A DNA stretch of 64,000 nt from the NCBI RefSeq assembly GCF_002804005.1, contig NZ_CP024965.1, positions 124,001 through 188,000 on the forward strand, given 5' to 3'. The notes under the pieces are model-generated. The model was not told where the DNA came from. It searched no databases and saw only the letters and a list, made by a program, of their open reading frames with translations. Shown here piece after piece: positions 32,303 to 41,570 of this stretch. The stretch comes from Williamsoniiplasma somnilux. Its GTDB lineage: Bacteria; Bacillota_I; Bacilli_A; Mycoplasmatales; Mycoplasmataceae. The position numbers were made by a program, and so were the translations under genes. Positions within the stretch are counted from its first letter, which is position 1. Every line of letters begins with the position of its first letter.

Positions 32303-32641
32303 ATGGAAGCTATCGCAAAATTAAATATGATTCGTATCTCACCTAGAAAAGTAAGATTGGTTGTGGATGCAATTAGAAATAAACCTGTAGCTCACGCAAT
32401 CGCTACTTTAAATAACTTAGATAAAGTATCAACTGAACCAATTTTAAAATTATTAAATTCAGCTATTGCAAATGCTGTTAATAATAACGGAATGGAAGCT
32501 GATAAATTATTTGTTAAAACTGTTTTTGTGAACGAAGGTCCAACATTAAAACGTTTCAGACCAAGAGCTCACGGAAGAGCATACGAAATTTTAAAAAGAA
32601 CAAGTCATATTACAATCATTGTAAGTGATGAAGTTAAATAG
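32303..32641 (+). CDS. rplV: 50S ribosomal protein L22
   Basis: 112 residues, complete. L22 contributes the beta-hairpin that narrows the exit tunnel. [18 protein letters not shown] and the hairpin/tail block [20 protein letters not shown] with [11 protein letters not shown] are typical. AGGAGAG ribosome-binding site. It lies between rpsS and rpsC in the normal order. Confidence 0.98.
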   Translation: MEAIAKLNMIRISPRKVRLVVDAIRNKPVAHAIATLNNLDKVSTEPILKLLNSAIANAVNNNGMEADKLFVKTVFVNEGPTLKRFRPRAHGRAYEILKRTSHITIIVSDEVK

Positions 32642-32655
32642 GAAGGGGCAGTAAT

Positions 32656-33354
32656 ATGGGACAAAAAGTATCACCAAATGCATTACGTTTAGGAATAGTT
32701 AGAGACTGAGAAAACAGATGATATGCTGAAAAAGGTCAATATGTAACTTGATTAGCTCAAGATATTAAAATTCGTGATGTATTGAAAAAATTATTAAAAG
32801 ATGCAGCAGTTTCTAAAATTGATATCGAAAGAACTTCAAGAGATTTAACTTTAGTTATCAAAACTGCTCGTCCAGCTATTGTTAAAGGTGATAACAACAA
32901 ACGTTTTGAAGATATCACTTTAGCTGTAAGAAAAACTGTTAAAAATAAAAATTTAGATGTACAAATTAAAGTTGTTGAAATTTCTAATCCAGATGCAGAT
33001 GCTACTTTAGTTGCTCGTTGAATTGGAGAACAAATTTCAAACCGTGCTTCATTTAGAACAGTTCAAAAATTAGCAATTAGAAAAGCATTAAAATCACCAG
33101 GAGTTAAAGGTATTAAAACATCTGTAAGTGGACGTTTAGGAGGGGTTGAAATGGCTCGTACTGAAGGTTACTTAGAAGGTTCAGTACCATTGACAACTTT
33201 AAGATCAGATATTGATTATGCATTATATGAAGCAAAAACTACTTATGGTCAAATCGGGGTTAAAGTTTGAATTAACCACGGTGAAGTTTTCCAAGCTAAA
33301 AACAAAAAAGATGGAAAAGTAATGGAAACTAAACCAAAAGGAGGTCAAAGATAA
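32656..33354 (+). CDS. rpsC: 30S ribosomal protein S3
   Basis: 232 residues, full length. S3 lines the mRNA entry channel and helps unwind m[29 protein letters not shown] starts it in family form (given in two parts: [13 protein letters not shown] and RDWENRWYAEK). The KH domain is followed by the C-terminal [20 protein letters not shown] block. Five UGA-Trp codons at conserved positions break it under the standard code. The stop lies one base before the rplP ATG. Confidence 0.98.
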
Positions 33355-33355
33355 T

Positions 33356-33769
33356 ATGTTAATCCCAAAGAGAACAAAATATCGTAAACCTCACCGTGTT
33401 AGTTATGAAGGAAAAGCTAAAGGAGCTAAAAAAGTTGACTTTGGTGAATTCGGATTAATGGCATTAGATGGTGCATGAATTAATGATCATCAAATCGAAG
33501 CAGCCCGTGTTGCTTTAACACGTTACATGAAACGTGATGGAAAAGTTTGAGTAAGAATTTTCCCTCACATGTCAATGACAAAAAAACCTGCTGAAGTACG
33601 TATGGGATCTGGAAAAGGTAACCCTGAGTTTTGAGTAGCAGTTGTAAAACAAGGGACAGTAATGTTCGAAATTGCTGGCGTATCTGAAGAAATCGCAAGA
33701 GAAGCTTTAAGATTGGCTATGCATAAATTACCAATTCGTTGCAAATTTGTTAAGAGAGGTGAAGAATAA
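33356..33769 (+). CDS. rplP: 50S ribosomal protein L16
   Basis: 137 residues, exact family length. L16 sits near the A site of the 50S subunit. [48 protein letters not shown], and PEFWVAVVKQG are typical, with Trp residues encoded by UGA. The ribosome-binding site GGAGGT lies in the end of rpsC. The stop overlaps the rpmC start by one base. Confidence 0.98.
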
Positions 33770-34170
33770 TGCCTAAAAAAAATCCAATCACTGATTTAAA
33801 AGCTAAATCAGTTGATGAATTAATTCAATTAGGTGAAACTAAAAGAGCTGAATTATTCGCTCTTAAATTCCAAGCGGCTGTAGGAAGCTTAGAAAAAACT
33901 CACCATATCCCTACAATTAGAAAAGAAATTGCAAGAATTGAACTAGTTCTAGGTGAAAAACGTAGAGCTGGAGAAAACACTAACAAAACAATTAAGGCAA
34001 ACTACAATGAAGCAGTAGCTAACGCTGAACAATCAGGAAAAGCAGTTCGTGAAAAGCATAGAAAAATGATCGAAGAAATGCAAGCTGAACAATTCGGTGG
34101 AGTTGATGCTGATGCTATGGCAGCTGCTATGGCAAACGGAGATAACGCAATCGAAGGAGAAAACAAATAA
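33769..34170 (+). CDS. rpmC: 50S ribosomal protein L29 with long C-terminal extension
   Basis: 133 residues, about twice the usual 65-70. Residues 1-66 are the L29 helical hairpin ([20 protein letters not shown], then [21 protein letters not shown]). Residues 67-133 are an extra helical, Ala/Glu-rich part ([20 protein letters not shown], then [14 protein letters not shown]). L29 sits by the tunnel exit, so the extension could reach nascent-chain factors. Starts and stops overlap both neighbours by one base. Confidence 0.95.
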   Translation: MPKKNPITDLKAKSVDELIQLGETKRAELFALKFQAAVGSLEKTHHIPTIRKEIARIELVLGEKRRAGENTNKTIKANYNEAVANAEQSGKAVREKHRKMIEEMQAEQFGGVDADAMAAAMANGDNAIEGENK

Positions 34171-34427
34171 TGGAAAGAAATACTCGTAAAGTATTAGTTG
34201 GTAAAGTTGTGTCTGACAAAATGGACAAAACTATTACTGTACTAGTTGAAACATACAAAAACCACCCTATTTACAAAAAACGTGTTAAGTATTCAAAAAA
34301 ATACAAAGCACACGATGAACAACAAGTTGCTAAAATTGGTGACAAAGTTGAAATTATGGAAACACGTCCTTTATCAGCAACTAAAAACTTTAGATTAGTT
34401 AGAGTTGTAGAAAAATCAGTTCTTTAA
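34170..34427 (+). CDS. rpsQ: 30S ribosomal protein S17
   Basis: 85 residues, complete. S17 is an early-assembling RNA-binding OB-fold protein. [20 protein letters not shown] and the block [20 protein letters not shown] followed by [14 protein letters not shown] are typical. ATG overlaps the rpmC stop by one base. Confidence 0.98.
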   Translation: MERNTRKVLVGKVVSDKMDKTITVLVETYKNHPIYKKRVKYSKKYKAHDEQQVAKIGDKVEIMETRPLSATKNFRLVRVVEKSVL

Positions 34428-34452
34428 TATAAGAAAGTATAGGTAAAAAAAG

Positions 34453-34821
34453 ATGATCCAAAACTTATCGGTATTAAAAGTAGCTGACAACTCAGGTGCT
34501 AAAGAAGTTCGTGTTATTCGTAATTTAGGTGGTTCGGTTAGAAAATTCACTGGTATTGGTGATATTATTGTTTGCTCAGTTATCTCAGCAGCTCCAGGTG
34601 GAACTGTTAAAAAAGGAACAGTAGTTAAAGCTGTTATTGTTAGAACAAAAAGAGAATTAAGAAGAGAAGATGGAACTTACATCAAATTTTCTGAAAACGC
34701 TGTTGTCTTAGTAAAAGATGACAAAAACCCACGTGGGACTCGTATCTTCGGGCCAATCGCACGTGAAGTAAAAGACGCAGGATTTGTAAAAATTGCATCT
34801 CTTGCACCAGAAGTATTATAG
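34453..34821 (+). CDS. rplN: 50S ribosomal protein L14
   Basis: 122 residues, exact family length. L14 lies at the subunit interface and touches h14 of 16S r[42 protein letters not shown] and [12 protein letters not shown] are typical. The ribosome-binding site is weak (AGGT, 11 bases upstream), which is unusual in this operon. Confidence 0.98.
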   Translation: MIQNLSVLKVADNSGAKEVRVIRNLGGSVRKFTGIGDIIVCSVISAAPGGTVKKGTVVKAVIVRTKRELRREDGTYIKFSENAVVLVKDDKNPRGTRIFGPIAREVKDAGFVKIASLAPEVL

Positions 34822-34836
34822 GAGGGAACCAAAATA

Positions 34837-35154
34837 ATGGCTAAATCAAAATTATTAAAAGGTGATATTGTTAAAGTTATTTCTGGTTCTCGTAAAGGTG
34901 AATCAGGACCAATTACTTCATTATCAAAAGACAAAAAATTTGTAACAGTTCAAGGAATTGATGTTATTAAACATGTAAAACCTTCACAAACTGATACAGA
35001 GGGTGGAATTAAAAAAGTTCCAGCTAAATTAAATGCATCAAACGTAGGATTGTTAGACCCAAAACAAAAAGAATCAACAACTCGTGTTGGTTACTCAATT
35101 GAAAATGGTAAGAAAGTTAGAATTGCTAAAAAATCTAACTCTCAAGTTAAGTAG
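34837..35154 (+). CDS. rplX: 50S ribosomal protein L24
   Basis: 105 residues, complete. L24 starts 50S assembly and contains a KOW motif: LLKGDIVKVISGSRKGESG near residues 5-23. VQGIDVIKHVKPSQTDTEGG is also typical. Ribosome-binding site AGGAGGGA overlaps the rplN stop. Confidence 0.97.
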   Translation: MAKSKLLKGDIVKVISGSRKGESGPITSLSKDKKFVTVQGIDVIKHVKPSQTDTEGGIKKVPAKLNASNVGLLDPKQKESTTRVGYSIENGKKVRIAKKSNSQVK

Positions 35155-35172
35155 TAGGGAGAACGAAGAAAT

Positions 35173-35715
35173 ATGAAATCTAGATTAGAAATTAAATATA
35201 CTGAACAAGTTGCTCCAGCTATATTCAAAGAACAAGGGTACAAATCAATCATGCAAGTTCCTAAAATTACAAAAATTGTAATTAACATGGGAATTGGAGA
35301 TGCAACAACAGATCCTAAGAAATTAGACAATGCTGTTGCTGAATTACAATTAATTACTGGTCAAAAACCATTAGTTACTAAAGCAAAAAAATCATTGGCA
35401 GTATTTAAATTACGTGAAGGAATGCCAATCGGAACAAAAGTTACTTTAAGAGGTAAAAAAATGTACGATTTCCTTGACAAATTATTAAACGTAGCATTAC
35501 CACGTGTTCGTGACTTTAGAGGGGTATCAAAAACAGCATTTGATGGTTTTGGTAACTATACACTAGGGATCAAAGAACAAATCATTTTCCCAGAAATTGA
35601 TTATGATAAAGTTCAAAGAGTTCGTGGAATGGATATCACAATTGTAACAACTGCAAAATCAAACAAAGAAGCGTTCACATTATTAGAAAAAATGGGAATG
35701 CCATTCAGTAAATAA
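35173..35715 (+). CDS. rplE: 50S ribosomal protein L5
   Basis: 180 residues, exact family length. L5 binds 5S rRNA and contacts P-site t[42 protein letters not shown], and [20 protein letters not shown] are typical. AGGGAG precedes the ATG. Confidence 0.98.
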   Translation: MKSRLEIKYTEQVAPAIFKEQGYKSIMQVPKITKIVINMGIGDATTDPKKLDNAVAELQLITGQKPLVTKAKKSLAVFKLREGMPIGTKVTLRGKKMYDFLDKLLNVALPRVRDFRGVSKTAFDGFGNYTLGIKEQIIFPEIDYDKVQRVRGMDITIVTTAKSNKEAFTLLEKMGMPFSK

Positions 35716-35735
35716 TAACGGAGGGTAAGAAAAAT

Positions 35736-35921
35736 ATGGCAAAGAAATCATTAAAAGTAAAACAACAAAAACAACAAAAATTCGCTGTTAGAGCTTACAC
35801 ACGTTGTAATCACTGTGGAAGACCGCACGCTGTGCTAAAAAAATTCGGAATTTGCCGTCTATGCTTTAGAAAATTTGCATACGAAGGGCAAATCCCTGGT
35901 GTTAGAAAAGCATCTTGATAG
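35736..35921 (+). CDS. rpsN: 30S ribosomal protein S14, zinc-binding type Z
   Basis: 61 residues, exact length for the type Z form. Two CxxC pairs (CNHC and CRLC) bind zinc. The family ends in KASW; here the Trp is UGA (35916-35918) followed at once by TAG, so standard-code calling would lose the last residue. GGAGGGT is the ribosome-binding site. Location between rplE and rpsH is normal. Confidence 0.98.
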
Positions 35922-35944
35922 AAAGTATTGAAAGGAAATAGAAT

Positions 35945-36334
35945 ATGACAACAGACGTAATTGCAGATATGCTTACTAGAATTCGTAATGCTAACCAAAG
36001 ATATCTAAAAACTGTAGAAATCCCTGGCAGCAAAACGAAACTAGAAATTGCAAAAATCTTAAAAGACGAAGGATTCATTGCGAACTTCACAGTTGCTGAA
36101 AACTTTAAAAAGAACATTACTATTGAATTAAAATACAAAGGTAAAACAAGAGTAATTCAAGGGCTTAAAAAAATCTCAAAACCAGGATTAAGAGTATATG
36201 CACCAGCAAACGAAATTCCACAAGTATTGAATGGTTTAGGAATCGCAGTTGTATCAACATCACAAGGAATCATGACAGATAAGCAAGCTCGTGCCAATAA
36301 AGTTGGTGGAGAAGTACTTGCTTTCATCTGATAG
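35945..36334 (+). CDS. rpsH: 30S ribosomal protein S8
   Basis: 129 residues. S8 is a central-domain assembly protein and, in E. coli, the repressor of the spc operon. [17 protein letters not shown] and [20 protein letters not shown] are typical. The last residue before the stop is Trp encoded by UGA 36329-36331, followed by TAG. GAAAGGAAA precedes the ATG. Confidence 0.98.
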
Positions 36335-36354
36335 AAAGGGAGAGGAAATAAGAT

Positions 36355-36897
36355 ATGTCACGTATTGGGAATAGATTATTAACGATCCCAGCTGGAGTTG
36401 AAGTAAGCATTGCTGATGACAACACAGTTACTGTTAAAGGACCAAAAGGAACTTTAGTACAAAAATTTGCTTCAGTAATTAAAATTGAAGTAAAAGAAGG
36501 TGTGCTTTCAACTGTTCGTGCTAACGAAATTAAACACACAAAACAATTACACGGAACTACTAACTCACTATTACAAGGAATGTTAGTGGGAGCAAGTGAA
36601 GGATTTAAAAAAGAACTAACTATTATCGGGGTTGGGTATAAAGCTGCTTTGGCTGGAAATAAACTAAACTTAGCTTTAGGTTATTCACACCCAATTGAAT
36701 ACATCATTCCTGAAGGAATTGTTGTTGAAGTACCAAAACCTACTCAAGTAATTATTAGTGGAATTAACAAACAATTAGTTGGAGAAGTTGCAGCAAATAT
36801 TAGAGCATACAGAAAACCTGAACCTTACAAAGGTAAAGGAGTTAAATATGTTGATGAGTTTATTATTAGAAAAGAAGGGAAAGCTGCTGGTAAATAG
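36355..36897 (+). CDS. rplF: 50S ribosomal protein L6
   Basis: 180 residues, complete. L6 has two repeated domains near the GTPase-factor-binding site. [17 protein letters not shown] starts it and [20 protein letters not shown] ends the second domain in family form. AAAGGGAGAGG precedes the ATG. Confidence 0.98.
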   Translation: MSRIGNRLLTIPAGVEVSIADDNTVTVKGPKGTLVQKFASVIKIEVKEGVLSTVRANEIKHTKQLHGTTNSLLQGMLVGASEGFKKELTIIGVGYKAALAGNKLNLALGYSHPIEYIIPEGIVVEVPKPTQVIISGINKQLVGEVAANIRAYRKPEPYKGKGVKYVDEFIIRKEGKAAGK

Positions 36898-36922
36898 CCA
36901 ACGCTAAATAGAGGTAATTAAA

Positions 36923-37273
36923 ATGAAATTTACTAAACATGAAGCAAGAAAACGTAGACATTTCCGTGTCCGTTCGAAAATTACTGGAACAACAGAACGC
37001 CCAAGATTAAACGTATACAAATCAAACACTAACTTTTATGCTCAAATTATCGATGATACTACAGGAACAACTTTAGTATCAGCTTCAACATTAAAAACTG
37101 ATTTTAAATCAAAATCAAATATCGAAGCAGCAATTGCTTGTGGCCAAGAAATTGCCCAAAAAGCGAAAGCAGCTAAAATTACTGAAGTAGTATTCGATCG
37201 TGGTGGATACCAATACCACGGTAAAGTAAAAGCTTTTGCAGAAGCTGCAAGAGAAAACGGATTGAAATTCTAA
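36923..37273 (+). CDS. rplR: 50S ribosomal protein L18
   Basis: 116 residues, complete. L18 binds 5S rRNA with L5. [20 protein letters not shown], then [16 protein letters not shown] and [20 protein letters not shown] are typical. GAGGT lies upstream of the ATG. Confidence 0.98.
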   Translation: MKFTKHEARKRRHFRVRSKITGTTERPRLNVYKSNTNFYAQIIDDTTGTTLVSASTLKTDFKSKSNIEAAIACGQEIAQKAKAAKITEVVFDRGGYQYHGKVKAFAEAARENGLKF

Positions 37274-37292
37274 GAAAGGCAGGAAGAAAAAT

Positions 37293-37922
37293 ATGGCAAA
37301 CGAAAACACAAACGTAGAAGTAGTCGTAGAAGCAAAAGCTGAACAAAAAGCTCCTGCTAGAAACGGTGAAAGAAAATTCGAAAAAAGATCAAACGGACCA
37401 AGACGTTTTGAAAAACCAAAAGACGATTTTGAAGAAAGAGTTGTAACAATTAGACGTGTTACTAAAGTTACTAAAGGTGGACGTCACTTTAGATTTGCAG
37501 CAGTTGTTGTTGTAGGAAATAAAAAAGGTCAAGTTGGTCTAGGAACAGGAAAAGCAAACGAAGTGCCTGATGCAATTAAAAAAGCAATCAAAGAAGCTCG
37601 TAAAAACTTAGTATCTGTTAAATTAAAAGGAACAACTGTTCCTCACGAAATTCTAGGACAATTTGGAGCTGGACAAGTATTAATTAAACCAGCAAAACCA
37701 GGAACTGGAGTTATTGCCGGAGGACCTTCACGTGCTGTTATGGAATTAGCAGGAATATCTGATATTTACACTAAATCATTAGGACGTAATACACCAATCA
37801 ATATGATTAGAGCAACTTTAGACGGTTTGCAAAAAATGCAAACTGCAAAAAGAGTCCAAGAATTAAGATTTGGTAAAGTTGTAGAAAATAAAACAGCTGA
37901 TAAAGAAGCTGTTAAAGCTTAA
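37293..37922 (+). CDS. rpsE: 30S ribosomal protein S5 with N-terminal extension
   Basis: 209 residues; bacterial S5 is usually about 166. Residues 1-45 are a charged, low-complexity extension (repeated Lys/Glu/Arg, e.g. [19 protein letters not shown]). The normal protein begins near [40 protein letters not shown] and the C-terminal [13 protein letters not shown] are typical. It is followed 17 bases later by rplO; no rpmD (L30) lies between. Confidence 0.97.
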   Translation: MANENTNVEVVVEAKAEQKAPARNGERKFEKRSNGPRRFEKPKDDFEERVVTIRRVTKVTKGGRHFRFAAVVVVGNKKGQVGLGTGKANEVPDAIKKAIKEARKNLVSVKLKGTTVPHEILGQFGAGQVLIKPAKPGTGVIAGGPSRAVMELAGISDIYTKSLGRNTPINMIRATLDGLQKMQTAKRVQELRFGKVVENKTADKEAVKA

Positions 37923-37939
37923 GAAAGGAGCCTGGGTTT

Positions 37940-38377
37940 ATGAAATTACATGAATTAAAATATACTGAAGGTAGCAAAAAAGAAGCTACTCGTGTTGGTA
38001 GAGGAATGGCTTCTGGAAAAGGTAAAACTTCTACAAGAGGTCATAAAGGACAAAATTCACGTTCTGGTGGAGGGGTTCGTCCTGGTTTTGAAGGGGGTCA
38101 AACACCTTTATTCAGAAGACTTCCAAAAGTTGGATTTACTTCAAGAAACCAAAAAGAATTCACTTTATTAAACTTAACTCAACTTGAAGCTTTAGGATTA
38201 ACTACTGTTGATCACAAAACTTTAATTGAAGCCAAAGTTATTAAACGCGAAGACCAATTAGTTAAAATTTTAGCAAATGGGTCAATCTCAAAGAAAATTA
38301 ATGTTAAAATTAATAAAATATCTGTTGCAGCTAAAAAAGCTATTGAAGCAGCAGGAGGAAGTGTTGAGGTAATATAG
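37940..38377 (+). CDS. rplO: 50S ribosomal protein L15
   Basis: 145 residues, complete. L15 is an assembly protein of the 50S core. [40 protein letters not shown] and [11 protein letters not shown] are typical. GAAAGGAG precedes the ATG. Its stop lies 3 bases before the secY start, and GGAG spans this junction, so the two are coupled. Confidence 0.98.
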   Translation: MKLHELKYTEGSKKEATRVGRGMASGKGKTSTRGHKGQNSRSGGGVRPGFEGGQTPLFRRLPKVGFTSRNQKEFTLLNLTQLEALGLTTVDHKTLIEAKVIKREDQLVKILANGSISKKINVKINKISVAAKKAIEAAGGSVEVI

Positions 38378-38380
38378 GAG

Positions 38381-39826
38381 ATGAAAGCGAAAAAACTTAC
38401 CATTAAACGTAAGACCAATTTCGTTAAGACTTCTAAAAATAAAAACGATTTTGAGAAGTCCAATTTCTTTGTTAAGAATAAAGATTTGGTTTTTAGAATC
38501 GTTTTTACTTTATTAATCTTGGTAATAATAAGAGCAGGAATGTATTTAACCGTTCCTGGTATTTCAATCTCTGATGATTATTCACAAAAAGTTAGTGATA
38601 TCCAATTTTTTCAATTATTGGCAACGCTTGGAGGAGGGAGTATAGGTAAGTTCTCAATCTTAGCATTGGGTGTATCGCCTTATATTACCGCTTCGATAAT
38701 TGTGCAATTACTTTCAACCGATGTTATTCCAGTCCTAACTAGATGATCTAAATCTGGTGAACGAGGACGTAAAAAAATTGATAAATTAACGAAAGTTTTA
38801 ATGATTCCTTTTGCGATTATGCAAGGAGAAGCAACTGTCTTTACGTTAATTTCTCAAGGTTTAATTACACCAAAATGGAGTTTAGACACTCCTGGAATTG
38901 GACCTGCTGCATTCTATTACATTTTAGTGCCAGTGATCATGTTAGCTGGAAGTTATTTAATGTTATGAATCTCTGATCAAATCACTATTAAGGGAGTTGG
39001 AAACGGAGTTTCAATAATTATTTTCTTAGGGATTATTACAACAATGCCTAATAACTTTAAAGCAACATTCCAATTTTGAGTATCAAACAATGAACAAGCA
39101 AACATTTTCTTTGATGGAGTTATTAAATTCATCATCTATGTAGTGGTGTTCTTGTTAATAATTTTCTTTGTTGTGTTAATGAACGAAGCAGAACGAAAAA
39201 TTCCGATTCAACAAACGGGATCAGGATTGGTTGATTCAAAAGATCATACTCCATATTTACCATTGAAAATAAACAATGCAGGAGTTATTCCGGTTATCTT
39301 TGCTTCTGCAATTATTTCAACACCAGTTACAATTTCCCAAATTGTGGCAGTAACAAACCCTAGCTCAGGATTTGTTGCGTTTACAAATGTGTATCTGTCC
39401 TTTGGAACTTGGTGAGGAATTGGGGTTTATGCGGTCTTAACTATTCTGTTTACATTCTTGTATGCTCAAGTTCAAATTAACCCAGAAAAGGTTGCTGAAA
39501 ACTTTCAAAAATCAGGAACGTTTATTCCTGGAGTTAAACCAGGAAATGATACGAAACGTTTCTTGCAAGGAACGATTACAAGATTATCTGTTTTAGGTTC
39601 TGTTTTCTTAGCTTTAATTGCGGTGTTACCGTACATTATTTCTAAATTAACGGATCTACCTTCTAATTTAGCAATCGGGGGAACCGGATTAATCATTATT
39701 ATTTCTGTAGCTATTCAAACTACTCAACAATTAAAAGGACGTATTACACAACAAAATTTAATTGATAAGAAGAAAGAAAAATTTACAGACATTAACAACG
39801 AAGAACGTTCTTCACACATTTGATAA
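38381..39826 (+). CDS. secY: Protein translocase subunit SecY
   Basis: 481 residues. SecY is the protein-conducting channel in the cell membrane. It shows ten hydrophobic segments with family landmarks: GMYLTVPGI near the first, LGVSPYITASIIVQLL, the cytoplasmic EAERKIPIQQTGSG loop, and LPLKINNAGVIPVIFA. An N-terminal Lys-rich cytoplasmic stretch precedes the first segment. It ends HIW with UGA-TAA. It closes the S10-spc transcript: a terminator begins inside its stop codon, where most relatives continue to adk. Confidence 0.98.
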
Positions 39827-39851
39827 AATACCTACGGGTATTTTTTTTCTT
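39825..39851 (+). terminator. Terminator of the S10-spc operon after secY
   Basis: AAAATACC (39825-39832) / GGTATTTT (39837-39844) with a TACG tetraloop and a run of T. It overlaps the secY stop codon and has the same C(UACG)G closing unit as the tuf leader hairpin. Confidence 0.92.
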
Positions 39852-39859
39852 TTCTTGTT

Positions 39860-39890
39860 GGTTTTTTTTGGTTTTTTTTGGTTTTTTTGG
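39860..39890 (+). repeat. GGT8 tandem repeat upstream of fruR
   Basis: GG(T)8 GG(T)8 GG(T)7 GG: three near-identical 10-base units on this strand. The third unit lies between the -35-like and -10 hexamers of the fruR promoter. Repeats of this kind change length by slipped-strand mispairing. Confidence 0.9.
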
Positions 39891-39907
39891 AAAAAATACC
39901 ATATAAT
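39878..39907 (+). promoter_or_regulatory. Promoter of the fructose operon with repeat in its spacer
   Basis: TTGGTT (39878-39883), spacer 18 bases, perfect TATAAT (39902-39907). The spacer is made of T7, GG and A6. Transcription would begin near 39914, only ~11 bases before the fruR ATG. Confidence 0.6.
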
Positions 39908-39924
39908 CAAAATGGGGAAACTTT

Positions 39925-40620
39925 ATGCTTAAGGAAATAAGATTTGAAAATATTTTAAATTATTTAAAAAATAATGATATTGCTGAAATTGAAAAAATGT
40001 CTAAAGATCTAAAAATTTCTTTAACAACTTTACGTAGAGATTTATCAGAATTAGAAATTGAAAATAAAATCGTAAAGTTGCATGGTGGAGCTAAATTAGT
40101 TAAGGAAAAACTTATTTCTGAAGATTTTTTAGAAAATAAATTGCAAACTAATGTTGAAGAAAAAAAACAATTAGCACAAATTGCTAATAGAAAAATCAAA
40201 GCAAATACTACTCTTTTTTTAGACGCTGGGTCTAATCCTTATTTTTTGGCTAAAATTATTGATCCATCACTTAACTTAACAATCGTAACTAACTCAATTA
40301 TTAATGTTCAAGAACTAGTTAAAAATGGTCATCAAAAAATTTATCTTTTAGGAGGTAAATTTACAGATGTTACAGGAGCAATTCTTGGTTATGAAGCAAT
40401 TGAAGCACTTAAAAATTATGCCTTTGATTTAAGTTTTGTTGGAGTTAATGCTGTTGATGATCAAGGTAATGTTTATACAACTAGTTCAGATCATGCGCAA
40501 ATTAAAATTGAAATAATTAAACATTCATCTAAAGCATTTGGATTAGCAGACAGCAGCAAATTACATTCAAAATCATTTTACAAATTTACAACTATAAAAG
40601 ATCTTGAAATTATAAGTTAG
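39925..40620 (+). CDS. fruR: DeoR-family transcriptional regulator of the fructose operon
   Basis: 231 residues. The N-terminal DeoR helix-turn-helix (about 5-57) shows RFENILNYLKNNDIAEIEKM and the recognition-helix context ISLTTLRRDLSELE, followed by KLHGGAKLV. The C-terminal effector domain (75-230) has NTTLFLDAGSNPYFLAK-like and VNAVDDQGNVYTTSSDHAQI blocks; DeoR regulators of this type sense phosphorylated sugars. It is first in fruR-fruK-fruA, 8 bases before fruK, so it likely controls its own operon through fructose-1-phosphate. The transcript leader is very short. Confidence 0.93.
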   Translation: MLKEIRFENILNYLKNNDIAEIEKMSKDLKISLTTLRRDLSELEIENKIVKLHGGAKLVKEKLISEDFLENKLQTNVEEKKQLAQIANRKIKANTTLFLDAGSNPYFLAKIIDPSLNLTIVTNSIINVQELVKNGHQKIYLLGGKFTDVTGAILGYEAIEALKNYAFDLSFVGVNAVDDQGNVYTTSSDHAQIKIEIIKHSSKAFGLADSSKLHSKSFYKFTTIKDLEIIS

Positions 40621-40628
40621 GAGGAAAT

Positions 40629-41561
40629 ATGCTTTATACAATTACTTTAAACCCGGCCCTTGATCACATTATCGAGACCACTGGATTTAACATCAATGAA
40701 ACTAATTACTATAACAATGATTATGTTGTTATTGGTGGTAAAGGGATTAATGTTTCAGTTGTTTTAAATAATTTAAAAGCTAATGTTTTATCAACTGGGG
40801 TTATGGGTGAACATAACAAAAATGAATTTGTTAAAAAATTCACTGAGTTAAATGTTAAAAATAATTTTTTTACATTTAATGGCAAAACGAGAACCAATTT
40901 TAAAATTAAAAATTTGGCAGCAGGAGAAGAAACCGAACTTAATGGTCTAGGTGAAGAAATCCCTGAAGACATTGTTAACAATTTACTTACGTATTTAGAT
41001 CAAAATATTGAACAAGATGACATAGTAATTGCGGCGGGTTCAATACCTAAATCAGTAAGCACAGATATTTATTTTAAAATTGGTCAACTTGCGAACCAAA
41101 AAAAAGCGATTTTTATTTTAGATACTTCTAAAAAACAAATGCTTGAAGGTCTTAAATCACATCCCTATTTAATTAAACCTAACATTGAAGAAATTTGTGA
41201 AATTTTGGACAAACCATTTAAAAAATACGATTTACCTGAAATTAAGATAATGATTCAAGAATTAAAAAATTTAGGTGCTCAAAATATCTTATTATCAATG
41301 GGTTCAAAAGGAAGTTTGTACTTTGATAAAAATGGAGATATATATCAAGTTGGAATTGCTGAAGGTAAGCTTGTTAATTCTGTAGGTTCTGGAGATTCTA
41401 TGATCGCAGGATTTGCCTATGGTGTATATAAAAAAATGGATATTATAAAAACTTTACAATATGGATCAGCTGCTGGAGGCGCCACTGCATTTACGCAGTG
41501 GCTTGGTACAAAAGCTGAGATCGAAAATCTAGTAAATAAAATTATAGTTAAAAAAATTTAA
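40629..41561 (+). CDS. fruK: 1-phosphofructokinase (PfkB family)
   Basis: 310 residues, full length. It phosphorylates fructose-1-phosphate, the product of FruA, to fructose-1,6-bisphosphate. N-terminal LYTITLNPALDHIIE and GGKGINVSVVLNNL bind substrate; the C-terminal PfkB motif NSVGSGDSMIAGFAYG carries the catalytic base D256. Related tagatose-6-phosphate kinases share these motifs, but the neighbours decide for fruK. AGGAGG precedes the ATG. It is the middle gene of the cassette, with fruA starting 9 bases later. Confidence 0.95.
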   Translation: MLYTITLNPALDHIIETTGFNINETNYYNNDYVVIGGKGINVSVVLNNLKANVLSTGVMGEHNKNEFVKKFTELNVKNNFFTFNGKTRTNFKIKNLAAGEETELNGLGEEIPEDIVNNLLTYLDQNIEQDDIVIAAGSIPKSVSTDIYFKIGQLANQKKAIFILDTSKKQMLEGLKSHPYLIKPNIEEICEILDKPFKKYDLPEIKIMIQELKNLGAQNILLSMGSKGSLYFDKNGDIYQVGIAEGKLVNSVGSGDSMIAGFAYGVYKKMDIIKTLQYGSAAGGATAFTQWLGTKAEIENLVNKIIVKKI

Positions 41562-41570
41562 GGAGGATAT

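Noticed and set aside
39859-39890. GGT8 units as a CRISPR-like or satellite array
   Set aside because: Units are only 10 bases with no spacers, and three copies; better explained as a slippage repeat in a promoter.
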